The notes under the pieces: generated by a model
What the model saw: the letters and a program-made list of their open reading frames with translations, nothing else
Database searches by the model: none
Told to the model about the DNA's origin: nothing
Part shown: piece by piece, positions 33,990 to 44,500 of the stretch
Numbering within the stretch: position 1 is the stretch's first letter
How the letters are laid out: every line of letters starts with the position of its first letter
NCBI GenBank assembly: GCA_003996215.1
Contig: QJPP01002920.1
Coordinates: 124,001-188,000 of the forward strand
Source of the DNA: Jaltomata sinuosa
Taxonomy: Eukaryota; Streptophyta; Magnoliopsida; Solanales; Solanaceae
Direction: 5' to 3'
DNA length: 64,000 nt
Made by a program: the position numbers and the translations under genes

Positions 33990-35540
33990 AAAGCTTGTGA
34001 ACTAAATTTTGCCTCTAAGGCAGCAGTTATAACGTACCTCATAACTTAAGATTCACTTAAAATGATGTAAAATGTTGCCTATGAGTCATCTAAAAAAACT
34101 CATGATTAATTGAATCATATCTATTAACAATCTTGTAGCATCAAGTTTTTCCCATGGGGCGTAACTTATTCTTTTGGGATAAGTCTTGCCTCTAAGGCAA
34201 GAGATGTAGAGTATCTATTAAATAAAAACAGAGTCTTGTACCCTCAACTCTTGCCCATGGGGCGTAACTTGTTCTTTAAAAAAAGTATTGCCTCTAGGGT
34301 AAGAGATGTAGAGTATCTATTAAATAAAGACAAAGTCTTGTACCTACAAGTCTTGCCCATGGGGCGCAACTTGTTCTTTTGGGCTAAGTCTTGCCTCTAA
34401 GGCAAGAGATGTAGAGTATTTATTAAATAAAGACAGAGTTTTGTACCTTCAACTCTTGCCCATGGGGCGTAAGTTGTTCTTTAAAAAAAGTCTTGCCTCT
34501 AAGGCAAGAGATGTAGAGTATACATTAAATAAAGACAGTCTTATACCTACAAGTCTTGCCCATGAGGCGTAACTTATTCTTTTGGGCTAAGTCTTGATTC
34601 TAAGGCAAGAGATGTAGAGTATCTATTAAATAAAGACGGAGTCTTGTACCTTTAAATCTTGCCCATGGGGCATAAGTTGTTCTTTAAAAAAAGTCTTACC
34701 TTTAAGGTAAGAGATGTAGAGTATCTATTAAATAAAGATAGAGTCTTGTACCTTCAACTCTTGCCCATTGGGCGTAACTTGTTCTTTAAAAAAAGTCTTG
34801 CCTCTAGGGCAAGAGATGTAGAGTATCTATTAAATAAAGACAGAGTCTTGTACCTACAAGTCTTGCCCATGGGGCGTAACTTATTCTTTTGGGCTAAGTC
34901 TTGCCTCTAAGGCAAGAGATGTAGAGTATTTATTAAATAAAGACAGAGTCTTGTACCTTCAACTCTTGCTCATGGGGCGTAAGTTGTTCTTTAAAAAAAG
35001 TCTTGCCTCTAAGGCAAGAGATGTAGAGTATATATTAAATAAAGACAGAGTCTTGTACCTACAAGTTTTGTCCATAGGGCGTAACTTATTCTCTTGGGCA
35101 AAGTCTTGCTTCTAAGGCAAGAGATGTAGAGTATCTATTAAATAAAGATGGAGTTTTGTACCTTCAACTCTTGCCCAAGGGGTGTAAGTTGTTCTTTAAA
35201 AAAAGTCTTGCCCCTAGGGCAAGAGATGTAGAGTATCCATTAAATAAAGACAAAGTCTTGTACCTAAAAGTCTTACCCATGGGTAGTAACTTATTCTTTT
35301 GGACTAAGTCTTGCCTCTAAGGCAAGAGATGTAGAGTATTTATTAAATAAAGACAGAGTCTTGTACCTTCAACTCTTGCTCATGGGGCGTAAGTTGTTCT
35401 TTAAAAAAAGTCTTGCCTCTAAGGCAAGAGATGTAGAGTATATATTAAATAAAGACAGAGTCTTGTACCTACAAGTCTTGCCTTTAAGGTAATAATTAAG
35501 GAGTATCTTGTGGTATTATTTACATCACATCCCTTGCCTT
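33990..35540. repeat. Palindrome-rich tandem array 4 with dimeric higher-order structure
   Basis: I count thirteen GAGATGTAGAGTA landmarks (34201 to about 35432) spaced about 100-105 bp apart. Two unit types largely alternate. Type A reads CCTTCAACTCTTGCCC..GTTCTTTAAAAAAAG. Type B reads CCTACAAGTCTTGCCC..TATTCTTTTGGGCTAAG. This makes a dimer of about 205 bp. Each unit holds TCTTGCCTCTAAGGCAAGA and a GCCCATGGGGC core. The array fills the gap between the 3' ends of the Ulp1 gene and the transposase gene. Confidence 0.92.
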
Positions 35541-35819
35541 TAAGGCAAGAGTTAATATAGAATGTTTTCATATACCGTGATGCCCTTTAAGATTAACACA
35601 CGGCTTCAACAGGTAATAACTTTCAGAGACAACCAATAAGAAAACATTGAGTTAAATACTCCAGCACAAGTTAAAATTGACAAAAAATCAATAAGAAAAC
35701 ATTCATGCAACTTGTTTGTTAAAACTCACAACTACTTGTTACTAACTAAAGGAATGTACTGAAGAATCCCAGTATATTGGCTACTTAAATCCAAGTACTC
35801 AAATAAAAACTAAAATTGA

Positions 35820-38800
35820 TTATGTTTTTTTGTTTTTCTTTCTCCATCTTCTTGAATATGGGTAGAGAACCGGAGAGTAATGACAATTTATTCTATTGTG
35901 TCCAGTTCTTTTGCATCTCGAACACCTGAAATTTTTTCTTGAACCATCTGTCCTGGAAGGATATCTGGTTGTTTGTCTTCTCCCTAGCAGAACCTTCACA
36001 TCGGGGGGATTTGTGATTAGTTCCTTTATACTATCTGAAATAATCCATGATGTTGTACTTCCTACTGGTAGAATTTCTCCCTGATAAGTTGCTAGCCAAG
36101 CTTGTCTTGTGAACCAAGTTGAACAATAGCTAGACTTGTTCATATTCCTGCTATCTATAGCTGCAATGGCGTGGGTGCATGGTAGCTCATCCGTTTGAAA
36201 CATCAAGCATTGACAAGTCCTAGTCTTCAAGTCTACAATATATTCATCTCCTCCTTCTTTTACAATAAATTTTGTTGCATCAATAGGATTTACCTGTAAA
36301 TAAAAATGATAAATAAATGACAGTAAAGTCAAAAGTCTAAATTTTAATTATTTGCATAAGAAGATAGGCAGGAGTTTGAATTAGCTCCTCCTTATCGTAT
36401 AAAAAAATTATTGTCAATTTCTCTTTTCATAGCTTGCTCAAATTATCAACTCAGTCACATCACATTTTTTAATTCAAAAAGAAGAACATGAATTATATAT
36501 TTCCAGAACTTCTTCCTTTCGTCTAAAGTATAATAGAATCTATTTTTTCATCTCGATAACAAGCAGTTTCACTAGAGCAAATTCAAACAGTTGCTCTTAT
36601 GTACTGTTACATTGCTCATTTAGTTACCTAAAAAAAATTAAAGTAAGATGGAAACACATAATGAAATCGTTGATCCTTAGGTCGAATTCGAACAATTACT
36701 ATCACGAACAAAATTTAACAAAATGCTCACAGAATACATACAACAATTTAAAATGAAGTTTCTATTTTATGTGGATATCAAGCAGTTTAACTAGATCAAA
36801 TAATTCCTCTGACGGAAAGTTGTGCCTGTGAGACAAAAAGCTTTTAGAAAAATTACTTACTTTCAATTTCAAGGCAGCTTGAATCTTGTCAGTCACCTCC
36901 AGTTCCGCCCAACGTGTGATGTCATGGAACGTGCCTTGCGCATCCATTTTTCTTTCATAAAACCAATTCTGTAGCTTGTTCTGAATGTAATCAATTAGGC
37001 TCATTATTGGCAGTTCCCTTGCTTTTCTCAGCACAACATTCATGGACTCCACATTGTTTATTGTGAGCATGTTATACCTCCTGTTGGTATGAAATGAACG
37101 CGCCCATCTTTCTGGTGGCTCCTCTTTTAAGTAGTTTGCAGTAGCTTTGTCAATTCTTTGTATCTCATCCATGAAACTATTAAATTCATTACGCTTGTAG
37201 GTTGTTGCTGCATTGTAGAAAAGTGACAAAACTACATCTGAAAAATATCTCTGTCTTAGATTTTTCTCCAAGTGATAAATGCATATCCCATGTTGGCACT
37301 CCGGATAGACATTAGCAATTGTGTTAGCAATAGCGAGGTGGCGATCTGAAAGAATGGATAGTTGTTCACGTACCCCAATTGCATTTCTCAACTGATGGAA
37401 GAACCAGTTGTAGGATTCATTATTTTCAGAGTCAGCAATACCAAAATCTAAAGGGAATATGTTGTTGTTTCCGTCCTTTGACACCGCTATCATGAGGACA
37501 CCAGGATACTTTGACTTCAAAAATGTTGCGTCTACCATTATTACCGGCCTACAGTTCACCCACCCAGTGATTGAAGCACCATAAGCAAAAAATGCGTACT
37601 TAAACCTGTGTTTGAGGATATGAATGTTAGTGCCAATTTTTGCATCTGATGTTCATAATAAGTATAACTTCCTGAATCAAATCTTGCCCATGAGGCAGGA
37701 TCTATGTATTATTTTTTAATATAAGCATAAAAAAGAAAGTAAGTATTCCCCTCTGGGGCAGGATTTTAAAAACAAACTTAAATCTTGGATAACACACATT
37801 CTATGTTTGTTTTAACAAAACTAGCAACTATAACTGAAATCCTACTATCTTTTGAAGAATATAAAATTAGAAAGACTTTTTCTATTGAAGATAACATGTT
37901 TGCCTATGGGGCAGGGGTTTAATAGAAAACTAAATATTTGCACATGAGGCAGGCACAACAAAAAGAGAAGTATTTATCTATGGGGCAGGAGTTTAAATAC
38001 AAACCAACCCTTGCCCATGAGGCAGTAGGAGCTGTGTGTATTTTTACAATATAAGCACACAAAGAAAGGATAATTATTTTGTCCATGGTGCACGAGTTTA
38101 AAAACAAACTAACTCTTGCCCATGAGGCAGGAGCTTTATATCTTTTAATAACATATGCACAACAAACAAAGAATAACGTGTTGCCCTTGGGGCAGGAGTT
38201 ACAGGTTTTTAACAGTTATAGCGTGTACCTGTTCTCATCATCCCTCTTGATGTTTGTGCACGTGCCAAGGTTTTTTTCTTTCATCATATGAAGATATGAT
38301 GGCAGCTTATTGTAGTTCTCTTCTGGAGTTCCTCTTATCACCGCATAAGAAAGTTGTATTGCACGCCATCCTTTATTGTAGGATATAGTTATTCCATATC
38401 TCCTTTTCATTTTCTCTACCACAAACTTTAGTGTGATTACGTTACTAGAATCCCGTACAAGCTCTAGGATGTAGTCACATATCACCTTTATTGTCGCGTT
38501 CCTCTGGTCGGATTGTATGAAGTCAATGGAGGAAGTATGTTTCTTTTCATATTTATTGACTTGGAAAAGCAAAGAACCTTTTATCTTTGAAACATGAAAA
38601 CTTCAAGTACAGTTGTTATCCAAACACCTCAGCCAATATCTCGTTTTGCATGATTTAACAACTTTGAATTGTATGTTGCGTGTTATCACAACATTCGACA
38701 TACATCTTTTTAAATTTTTTTTGTCCAAAAAAATCGATTTCACCTCTATCTCATCCACAGATGCGTTATCTCTTAGAATAGCCATTTCAATATCCATCAC

Positions 38801-38905
38801 TTTTCTTTTTCTTTTCTGTACCCTCTTAATCTCTGGTGGTTGCCCTTTTTCTTCAATTGTTTCTATAGGAGTACTGAAAATTTCAATCTCCATTTTTGTA
38901 GCCAT
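35820..38905 (-). pseudogene. MULE transposase (MuDR/DDE type), one nonsense codon
   Basis: Three phase-consistent exons (38229-38905, 36861-37605, 35820-36293) give 631 codons. Domains in order: an N-terminal MuDR DNA-binding region (VKSCKTRYWLRCLDNNC near 84-100); a second helical region (about 120-210); the DDE catalytic core with D251 in VDATFLKSKYPGV, D313 in LSDRH and E412 in NNVESMN, plus the CQHGICIYHLEKN zinc-like motif at 329-341; a SWIM finger C501-x-C503..C513-x-H515; and a CCHC knuckle CSRCKRTGHNRINC at the C terminus. The only break I see is TGA at 38603-38605 (codon 101), where a Trp is expected after the conserved Cys. Intron 1 (37606-38228) contains palindrome repeats. Catalytic residues are kept, so loss of activity is recent or the stop may be read through. 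Confidence 0.88.
37670..38215. repeat. Palindrome-rich array 5, inside transposase intron 1
   Basis: Short units of about 50-60 bp with the core TGCCCATGAGGCAG or TGCCTATGGGGCAG, separated by AT-rich spacers (TAACATATGCACAACAAAC). The right part (37900-38210) is a diverged copy of the 277-bp unit described at 38980-39905. Confidence 0.85.
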
Positions 38906-38979
38906 TTATGTGACAGACCTAATAAAAAATCAAACAGCATATACTTATTAACAGTTTTATAGGTCAATTTACTATTAAT

Positions 38980-39904
38980 ACAAACAGCACATGAGGCAGG
39001 CACAATAAAAAAAAAAAAGTATTTGCCTATGGGGAAGGAGTTTAAATACAAACCAAGCCTTACCCATGAGACAGTAAGAGTTGTGTATATTTTTTCAACA
39101 TAAGCACACAAACAAAGAATAATTATTTTGTCCATGGTGCAGGAGTTTAAAAACAAACTAACTCTTGCCCATGAGGCAGGAGCTTTATATCTTTTAATAA
39201 CATATACACAACAAACAAAGAATAACTTGTTGCCCCTGGGGCATGAGTTACAAACTAAATTTTTGCACATGAGGCAGGCACAACAAAAAAAAAAGTATTT
39301 GTCTATGGGGCAGGAGTTTAAATACAAACCAAGCCTTGCCCATGAAGCAGTAGGAGCTGTGTATATTTTTACAACATAAGCACACAAACAAAGAATAATT
39401 ATTTTGTCCATGGTGCAGGAGTTTAAAAATAAACTAACTCTTGCCCATGAGGCAGGAGCTTTATATCTTTTAATAACATATGCACAACAAATAAAGAATA
39501 ACTTGTTGCCCCTGGGGCAGGAGTTACAAACTAATTTTTTGCACATGAGGCAGGCACAACAAAAAAAGAAGAAGTATTTGCCTATGGGGCAAGTTTAAAT
39601 ACAAACCAAGTCTTGCCCATGAGGCAGTAGGAGCTGTGTATATTTTTACAACATAAGCACACAAACAAAGAATAATTATTTTGTCCATGGTGCAGGAATT
39701 TAAAAACAAACTAACTCTTGCCCATGAGGCAGGAGCTTTATATCTTTTAATAACATATGCACAACAAACAAAGAATAACTTGTTTCCCCTGGGGCAGGAG
39801 TTACAAACTAAATTTTTGCACATGAGGCAGGCACAACAAAAAAAGAAGAAGTATTTGCCTATGGGGCAGGAGTTTAAATACAAACTAAGCCTTGCCCATG
39901 AGAC
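38980..39904. repeat. 277-bp tandem array upstream of the transposase
   Basis: AATTATTTTGTCCATGGTGC recurs at about 39118, 39395 and 39672, an exact 277-bp period. Each unit contains five or six copies of a CCATG-centred palindrome (TTGCCCATGAGGCAGG, TTGCCCCTGGGGCAGG, TTGCCTATGGGGCAGG). The array lies in the 5' flank of the transposase gene, so its promoter is probably inside or beside it. A hAT-like element interrupts the last unit. Confidence 0.9.
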
Positions 39905-40539
39905 TAGGAGTGGACATGGTATGGTACGGTACGGTATTTGAAACTTCGATTCGGTAATTTTATTTTATTTTTTAAAATACAATACCATTACCATACCAAA
40001 CTAGTTCGGTATGGTTCGGTATTTAAAAGTTCGATTTCGATATTTTGCGGTATGATAAATCAGTAACCATAGTTTGTTCAACTTCGACTAATATATACTT
40101 GTACAATAGTAGAGAATTATGATTTTGACTTTTCAAAAAATGTCTCAATTATATCATATCAACACATTACATATGTTGAAATATATATTCAAAAGAAGTT
40201 ATAACCAACTCCCTTTGTTAATCAATTATACAACAAAATATTTCAATCATGATTAAGTAGTCAAAGTTCCAATGTCTAAATATTTAGTTTTATACTAATA
40301 TTAGGTTGTATATTTGCTAGTATTTTAATAATATATAAATTATTTATGCAATTATATACTTCGGTATGGTATTCAGTATTTCGGTATATTATTTATAAAT
40401 ACTGAATACCATACCAAATACCAAAAAAAATTAAAATGCATACCATATACCATACCAAATACCATAATATCCAAATCATGGTATCAAAAATTCGATTCGA
40501 TATGGTAATTCAGTATATACCATACCATGCTCACCTCTA
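39905..40539. mobile_element. 635-bp hAT-like non-autonomous element with exact 8-bp target duplication
   Basis: The left end TAGGAGTGGACATGGTATGG and right end CCATACCATGCTCACCTCTA are imperfect inverted repeats. CATGAGAC flanks both sides (39897-39904 and 40540-40547), the 8-bp size of hAT elements. The interior is rich in GGTATGGTA-type motifs on both strands and could form a long hairpin. There is no coding sequence. Removing it rejoins the MULE repeat. Confidence 0.85.
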
Positions 40540-40547
40540 CATGAGAC

Positions 40548-40939
40548 AGTACTACAAATCTCATACTCAATTCACCTAACACATAATCAACTCTAATTCC
40601 CCAGAAATTGACCAACTCGAATTCTCCAGAAAATAAACATACAAAAGCAACTCATCGACAATTTAAGCTTCACCATATGTTTAGAACAAATTTTCTGCGA
40701 TTTTTACCTTACTGAAATCCTCGTTGAAATCGCTTAAATTGTAGCTGAAATTGCTTAAATTGTAGCTGAAATCGTAGCTGAAATCACTGCTTTGAAAAGA
40801 GAAGAAATCGCAACTTTAATTCATAGGTAAAATCGTTGAAATCGTAGGTGAGGAGCTGAAATTTGTGCTTTGAAAAGAGTCGCTACTTTGAAGAAGAGAG
40901 CGTTAAAGCTGCTTCGAAAAGAGTTGTTGAATATAGGTT
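40548..40939. other. MULE sub-terminal region, right side
   Basis: There is no gene. The stretch 40720-40920 contains short direct repeats (GAAATTGCTTAAATTGTAGCT, GCTTTGAAAAGAG) that may be sub-terminal motifs. Its left-side counterpart, 15400-15600, has CTTCTTCTTTTTTGCCTCTGT and TTTCAGTCGCTCGTCTCT repeated about 65 bp apart. Confidence 0.5.
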
Positions 40940-41067
40940 ATAAAAGAAAGGGCAATTTTGTCCGAAAATGTATCAAGAATTAAAAAAAGGGTATTTTTAC
41001 AAGACCTTTCTTATGGGGGGCAAATATACAAAGTCACCCCTTTAATGGGCATTTGTGTGGTTCTCCC
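40940..41067. repeat. Right terminal inverted repeat of the MULE
   Basis: This end finishes GCATTTGTGTGGTTCTCCC immediately before the GAAATTTTA target copy. Read inward it pairs with the left terminus, sharing the GCCCC.CATAAGAAA and ATACCCT blocks. It lies 435 bp beyond the stop codon of the rhomboid gene. Confidence 0.75.
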
Positions 41068-41502
41068 GAAATTTTAAGGGGCTGTTTGGACATTTAACTT
41101 TTTAAATATTTCTTTCAACCTTTAAATTTTTCAAAAATTTATTTGATTTTACATTATAGTTTTCTCACTTCAATTTAAAGTTGAATTTTTCAAATTTAAA
41201 AGATTAGTTCTAACCAATTTTTCAAGTGAACATTTTTCTCTTACAAAATAATATTTTCATGTGAAATGCATGTTTAAATATAATTTTCTATTACGAACCT
41301 GTATGATGGCCCCACTGCGAGTACCCAACACCAGGCATTTCATAACCCAAACTACTTGAGAAAACTTCCAATATGAACTGTATATATTTTTCTACTATAT
41401 AAGAATGTCATCCAATACAAACAAAAATAACAGTTGATCAAATGTTAGTGTATAGTTTCTGAAATGACATCAATTTACAAACAAATTGTAAGTGATGGCT
41501 AA

Positions 41503-44500
41503 TCAACGACAGAGCTGACTACACAGCCCCTGGATCTGAGACGTGCTTGGATTCGAATAAGAATATGATCTCGTCTTGTTACTGTTGGAGCACGTCAACG
41601 TGAGCTGGTTACTCGTCTGCTCGGACTGCAAGAACGAAATCAGGTTCAACTCGCCAAATCACACACATCAAAACGTCTAAGCGACTAACATGCAAAAATC
41701 CTTAAAAATTTAACAAAGAAGATCTTTTTTATAGAAAGTATAGTAGTGCAACTTAACATCCTATGGAAGATGTCCATTCTCCAAACCTGAGTTCTGTAAC
41801 TATGAATTTGGAAAATGAATGTTTCATGTCACGACAGTGAATGAGATTTATTCAGATTTGTGAAAACGAGAAATTCAGTAACGACTTACCATACAGGAAA
41901 CAGGCTCTGTGTTGCAACTCCACCTTGAAGTAGGTAGACAACTCATATAATGGCACCAAGAACAATGATCATTTAAATCTACTCCGCGGAAAAGCATGAC
42001 CAAGCCACTAGTGAACCTGCATCAAGGAGAACATAATTTACTTAACAGTTGTACAGCTTAAAAATATGGCTTTCAACTAGTAAGATAACTAAGTTGGATC
42101 AAATTCCGAATCTTCTTTATCAAAATTGCCATATTATTTAACCATCTTAAGTGTTTGCCACTAACGATCTGCAGCATCACGTGTTTAATTCTGATTCTTG
42201 GTGCCAATCACTACTTACATATTAGTATTACTTTGTCACTAGACTTAGACCCTTTAGGTTCATAACAATAGCAGATATAACCAGTACCAACAGCAGAAAC
42301 TTGTCTAGGAACGAAATTCTTTGTATTCTCTTCTTTTTTGCTTTTAGTTTCTCAAACTGGGGCAGAAGCCAAATAAAAGAGATGATAAAATGTCAAAAAA
42401 GGACTGGTGAAAAAGAAAGGTAACATAATATAAAAATGCAAAATGTGTGAATATTAAACACACTGTAGTTTAATGACCCACCATCAGTCATATATATAAA
42501 AAGTAATGGTCCTTTTTGACACTTCTTCTGCAGCCTAATTAAAACATGACAGCACAGGAAAAACAAGGTACAGCACCAATGAAACTTACCCAATTATCAG
42601 AAGAATAAGAGAAACAACCCAAAGGACCATCTGATACACCTTGAATTTAGGTTTAGCCGATGTTGAATATGTGCTGGATGCATATCTCTGGCTCACCCAG
42701 CCAAACTGGGGCCGGATCAGAAATACGAAACCAAGAAGAAAACCAGAAACAAATCCTCCAATATGAGCAAAGTTGTCAACATGCGGGAGAAGTCCAACCG
42801 CCAGATTTATAACAATGATGACCACAAGGGTCACTAAAACTGCAATCTGCAGAAAAGGGCTTAATAAGATGATTTCTCAATCAAGTGATCAGCAAACCGC
42901 CCATTAATGGCAGGTGTGAACTGTGATGAGAGCTGTTAGATAAATACCTTATTGGCATATATAGTCCAATTGATAATGAGCTCAGAAAGCATGCTTCCCA
43001 GCAACCCAAAAAGTGCACCAGAAGCACCAACAGATATATTTGACTTAATAAATAGAGCTGAGAACAAGCTGCCACCAAGTCCGGCGATGAGATAGAGCAG
43101 GCCAATGCGTACTACGAGACAAAACAAAGAAAAATAAGCAAACAGTAGTCCGCTACTTCTGAATAACAGGTCAGAGATTACATACACCAACACAAGTAAG
43201 ATTAAGTTGAGAACCAGAGGTGGATCTACTCTTCACAGCAAGTTCAATCAAACCCACTGCATTCGGCTACCAGACTTGAATGTCTAACAGGACAAGGCTA
43301 GACAACTGTTTTTGGGAGTACTTAGTTCCATAAATCTCAAATGTGATAATTGAAATGCATCCTCTTGTATAAATGGGCATCAAGGGACCAATGGTTATGT
43401 ATGTCATGCAAATGAGAAAACAGCACAAGTTTGACGAATTCATATCAACACATTCAGATTAGAGCATCTTTCTAGTCAATTGGATAGACTGAATAGTTGA
43501 AACACACCTTTTACTGCCAAAAATTTTTACAGGAGAAGATGATCCTTAATAAAATGAGGCAAAAGGATTTTCCAAAAAATGTGCCTGTTTAAGTGAAGGA
43601 TATCTATTCTAGAAAAGAGAAAGTGATGTTTAGCCTCGAGTACCTGAAACATTTGCAGAAACTTGTTTTCAATGAAAACTAGAAAGCACAGGTCCAATAA
43701 ACCTGCTGCACCAAACAAAATTACAGGAGAACTTGTATCACTTGCTTTCTTTTACCTTTCTGCAATTGATTGGGGAAGACAAGGCACGGGAAACAGTCAA
43801 GTGTTGTGCGGGAGATAAAGCTTCAGGAACAGACGATTCACTTCAGCATTTTCCAGCTATCTTAGGATATAGTCAAAGACGAGGAGATGTACATTGAGAC
43901 TTTTCAGGATATGGAAGAATTCGAAAAGAAGTCCCAACACCTATTTCATTGTTCCAAAAAGAGAACAAACCTCGAGTATCAAGGATTATAACCTGTTAGT
44001 CTAGCAGGAGGAATACTATAATATTATGTCTAATTCACAGTGTTTTTGGGGAAGGCGGACAAATTCTAGATGCAGCACAGCTAGCAAATGAAGTGGTTGA
44101 TTCAAAGAAGAAAGCAAGGGAAATCAAGGTTTTTGTGCAAATTGGATATGGAGAAGACCTACAATCACGTAAACCGGGAGTCTCTTGATTTCATTAGGTT
44201 GAAGAGAACTTTGGTGCAAGATGGAAGAAGTGGATAAAATGTTACATTTCAACAACTAGGTATTTGGCCCTAGTGCACGTCAAACTGTGTAGTTTCTTTG
44301 GTCGTTCAGCCGAGTGAGACAGGGCTGGCCGTCTATTCTCTATGTTGCTCATACTAATAGTATGATGGAAGAACTGAGCAGGGTGGTGGATAGAACTTCT
44401 GTAGGAGGTTACATAAGGGTTTTTCACAGCGATCGATGGGCATAGTACTGTAAACGTGCAACACCTATTGTTTGTAGATGACACTAAAGTGTTTTGAAAT

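Larger units (their letters stand above)
15271..41067. mobile_element. Giant Mutator-like element (MULE) with transposase and ULP/DUF1985 genes
   Basis: About 125 bp at each end are inverted copies of one another. The right end read inward (GGGAGAACCACACAAATGCCC) aligns with the left end, and both continue with GCCCC.CATAAGAAA, a block near ATACCCT, and TTTGCCCTT. GAAATTCTA at 15262-15270 and GAAATTTTA at 41068-41076 flank the ends: a 9-bp target duplication with one mismatch, the size expected for Mutator. Inside, a MULE transposase (-) faces a DUF1985-Ulp1 gene (+) tail to tail, the plan of Kaonashi/ULP-MULEs. Without the nested 4.6-kb and 0.6-kb insertions it is about 20.5 kb. All its genes carry lesions, so it is probably non-autonomous now. 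Confidence 0.85.

Noticed and set aside
34180..35490. Regularly spaced palindromic repeats resembling a CRISPR array
   Set aside because: Spacers are themselves repeated, the context is a plant transposon and there are no cas genes. It is an ordinary tandem array.
38863..39546. Minus-strand open frame of 227 codons, Cys-rich and repetitive
   Set aside because: It spans the 277-bp array and overlaps the transposase start in another frame. The apparent protein is the array translated.
43527..43718. Possible extra rhomboid exon in intron 2
   Set aside because: The gene model joins in phase without it, and the segment has no similarity to rhomboid sequence.
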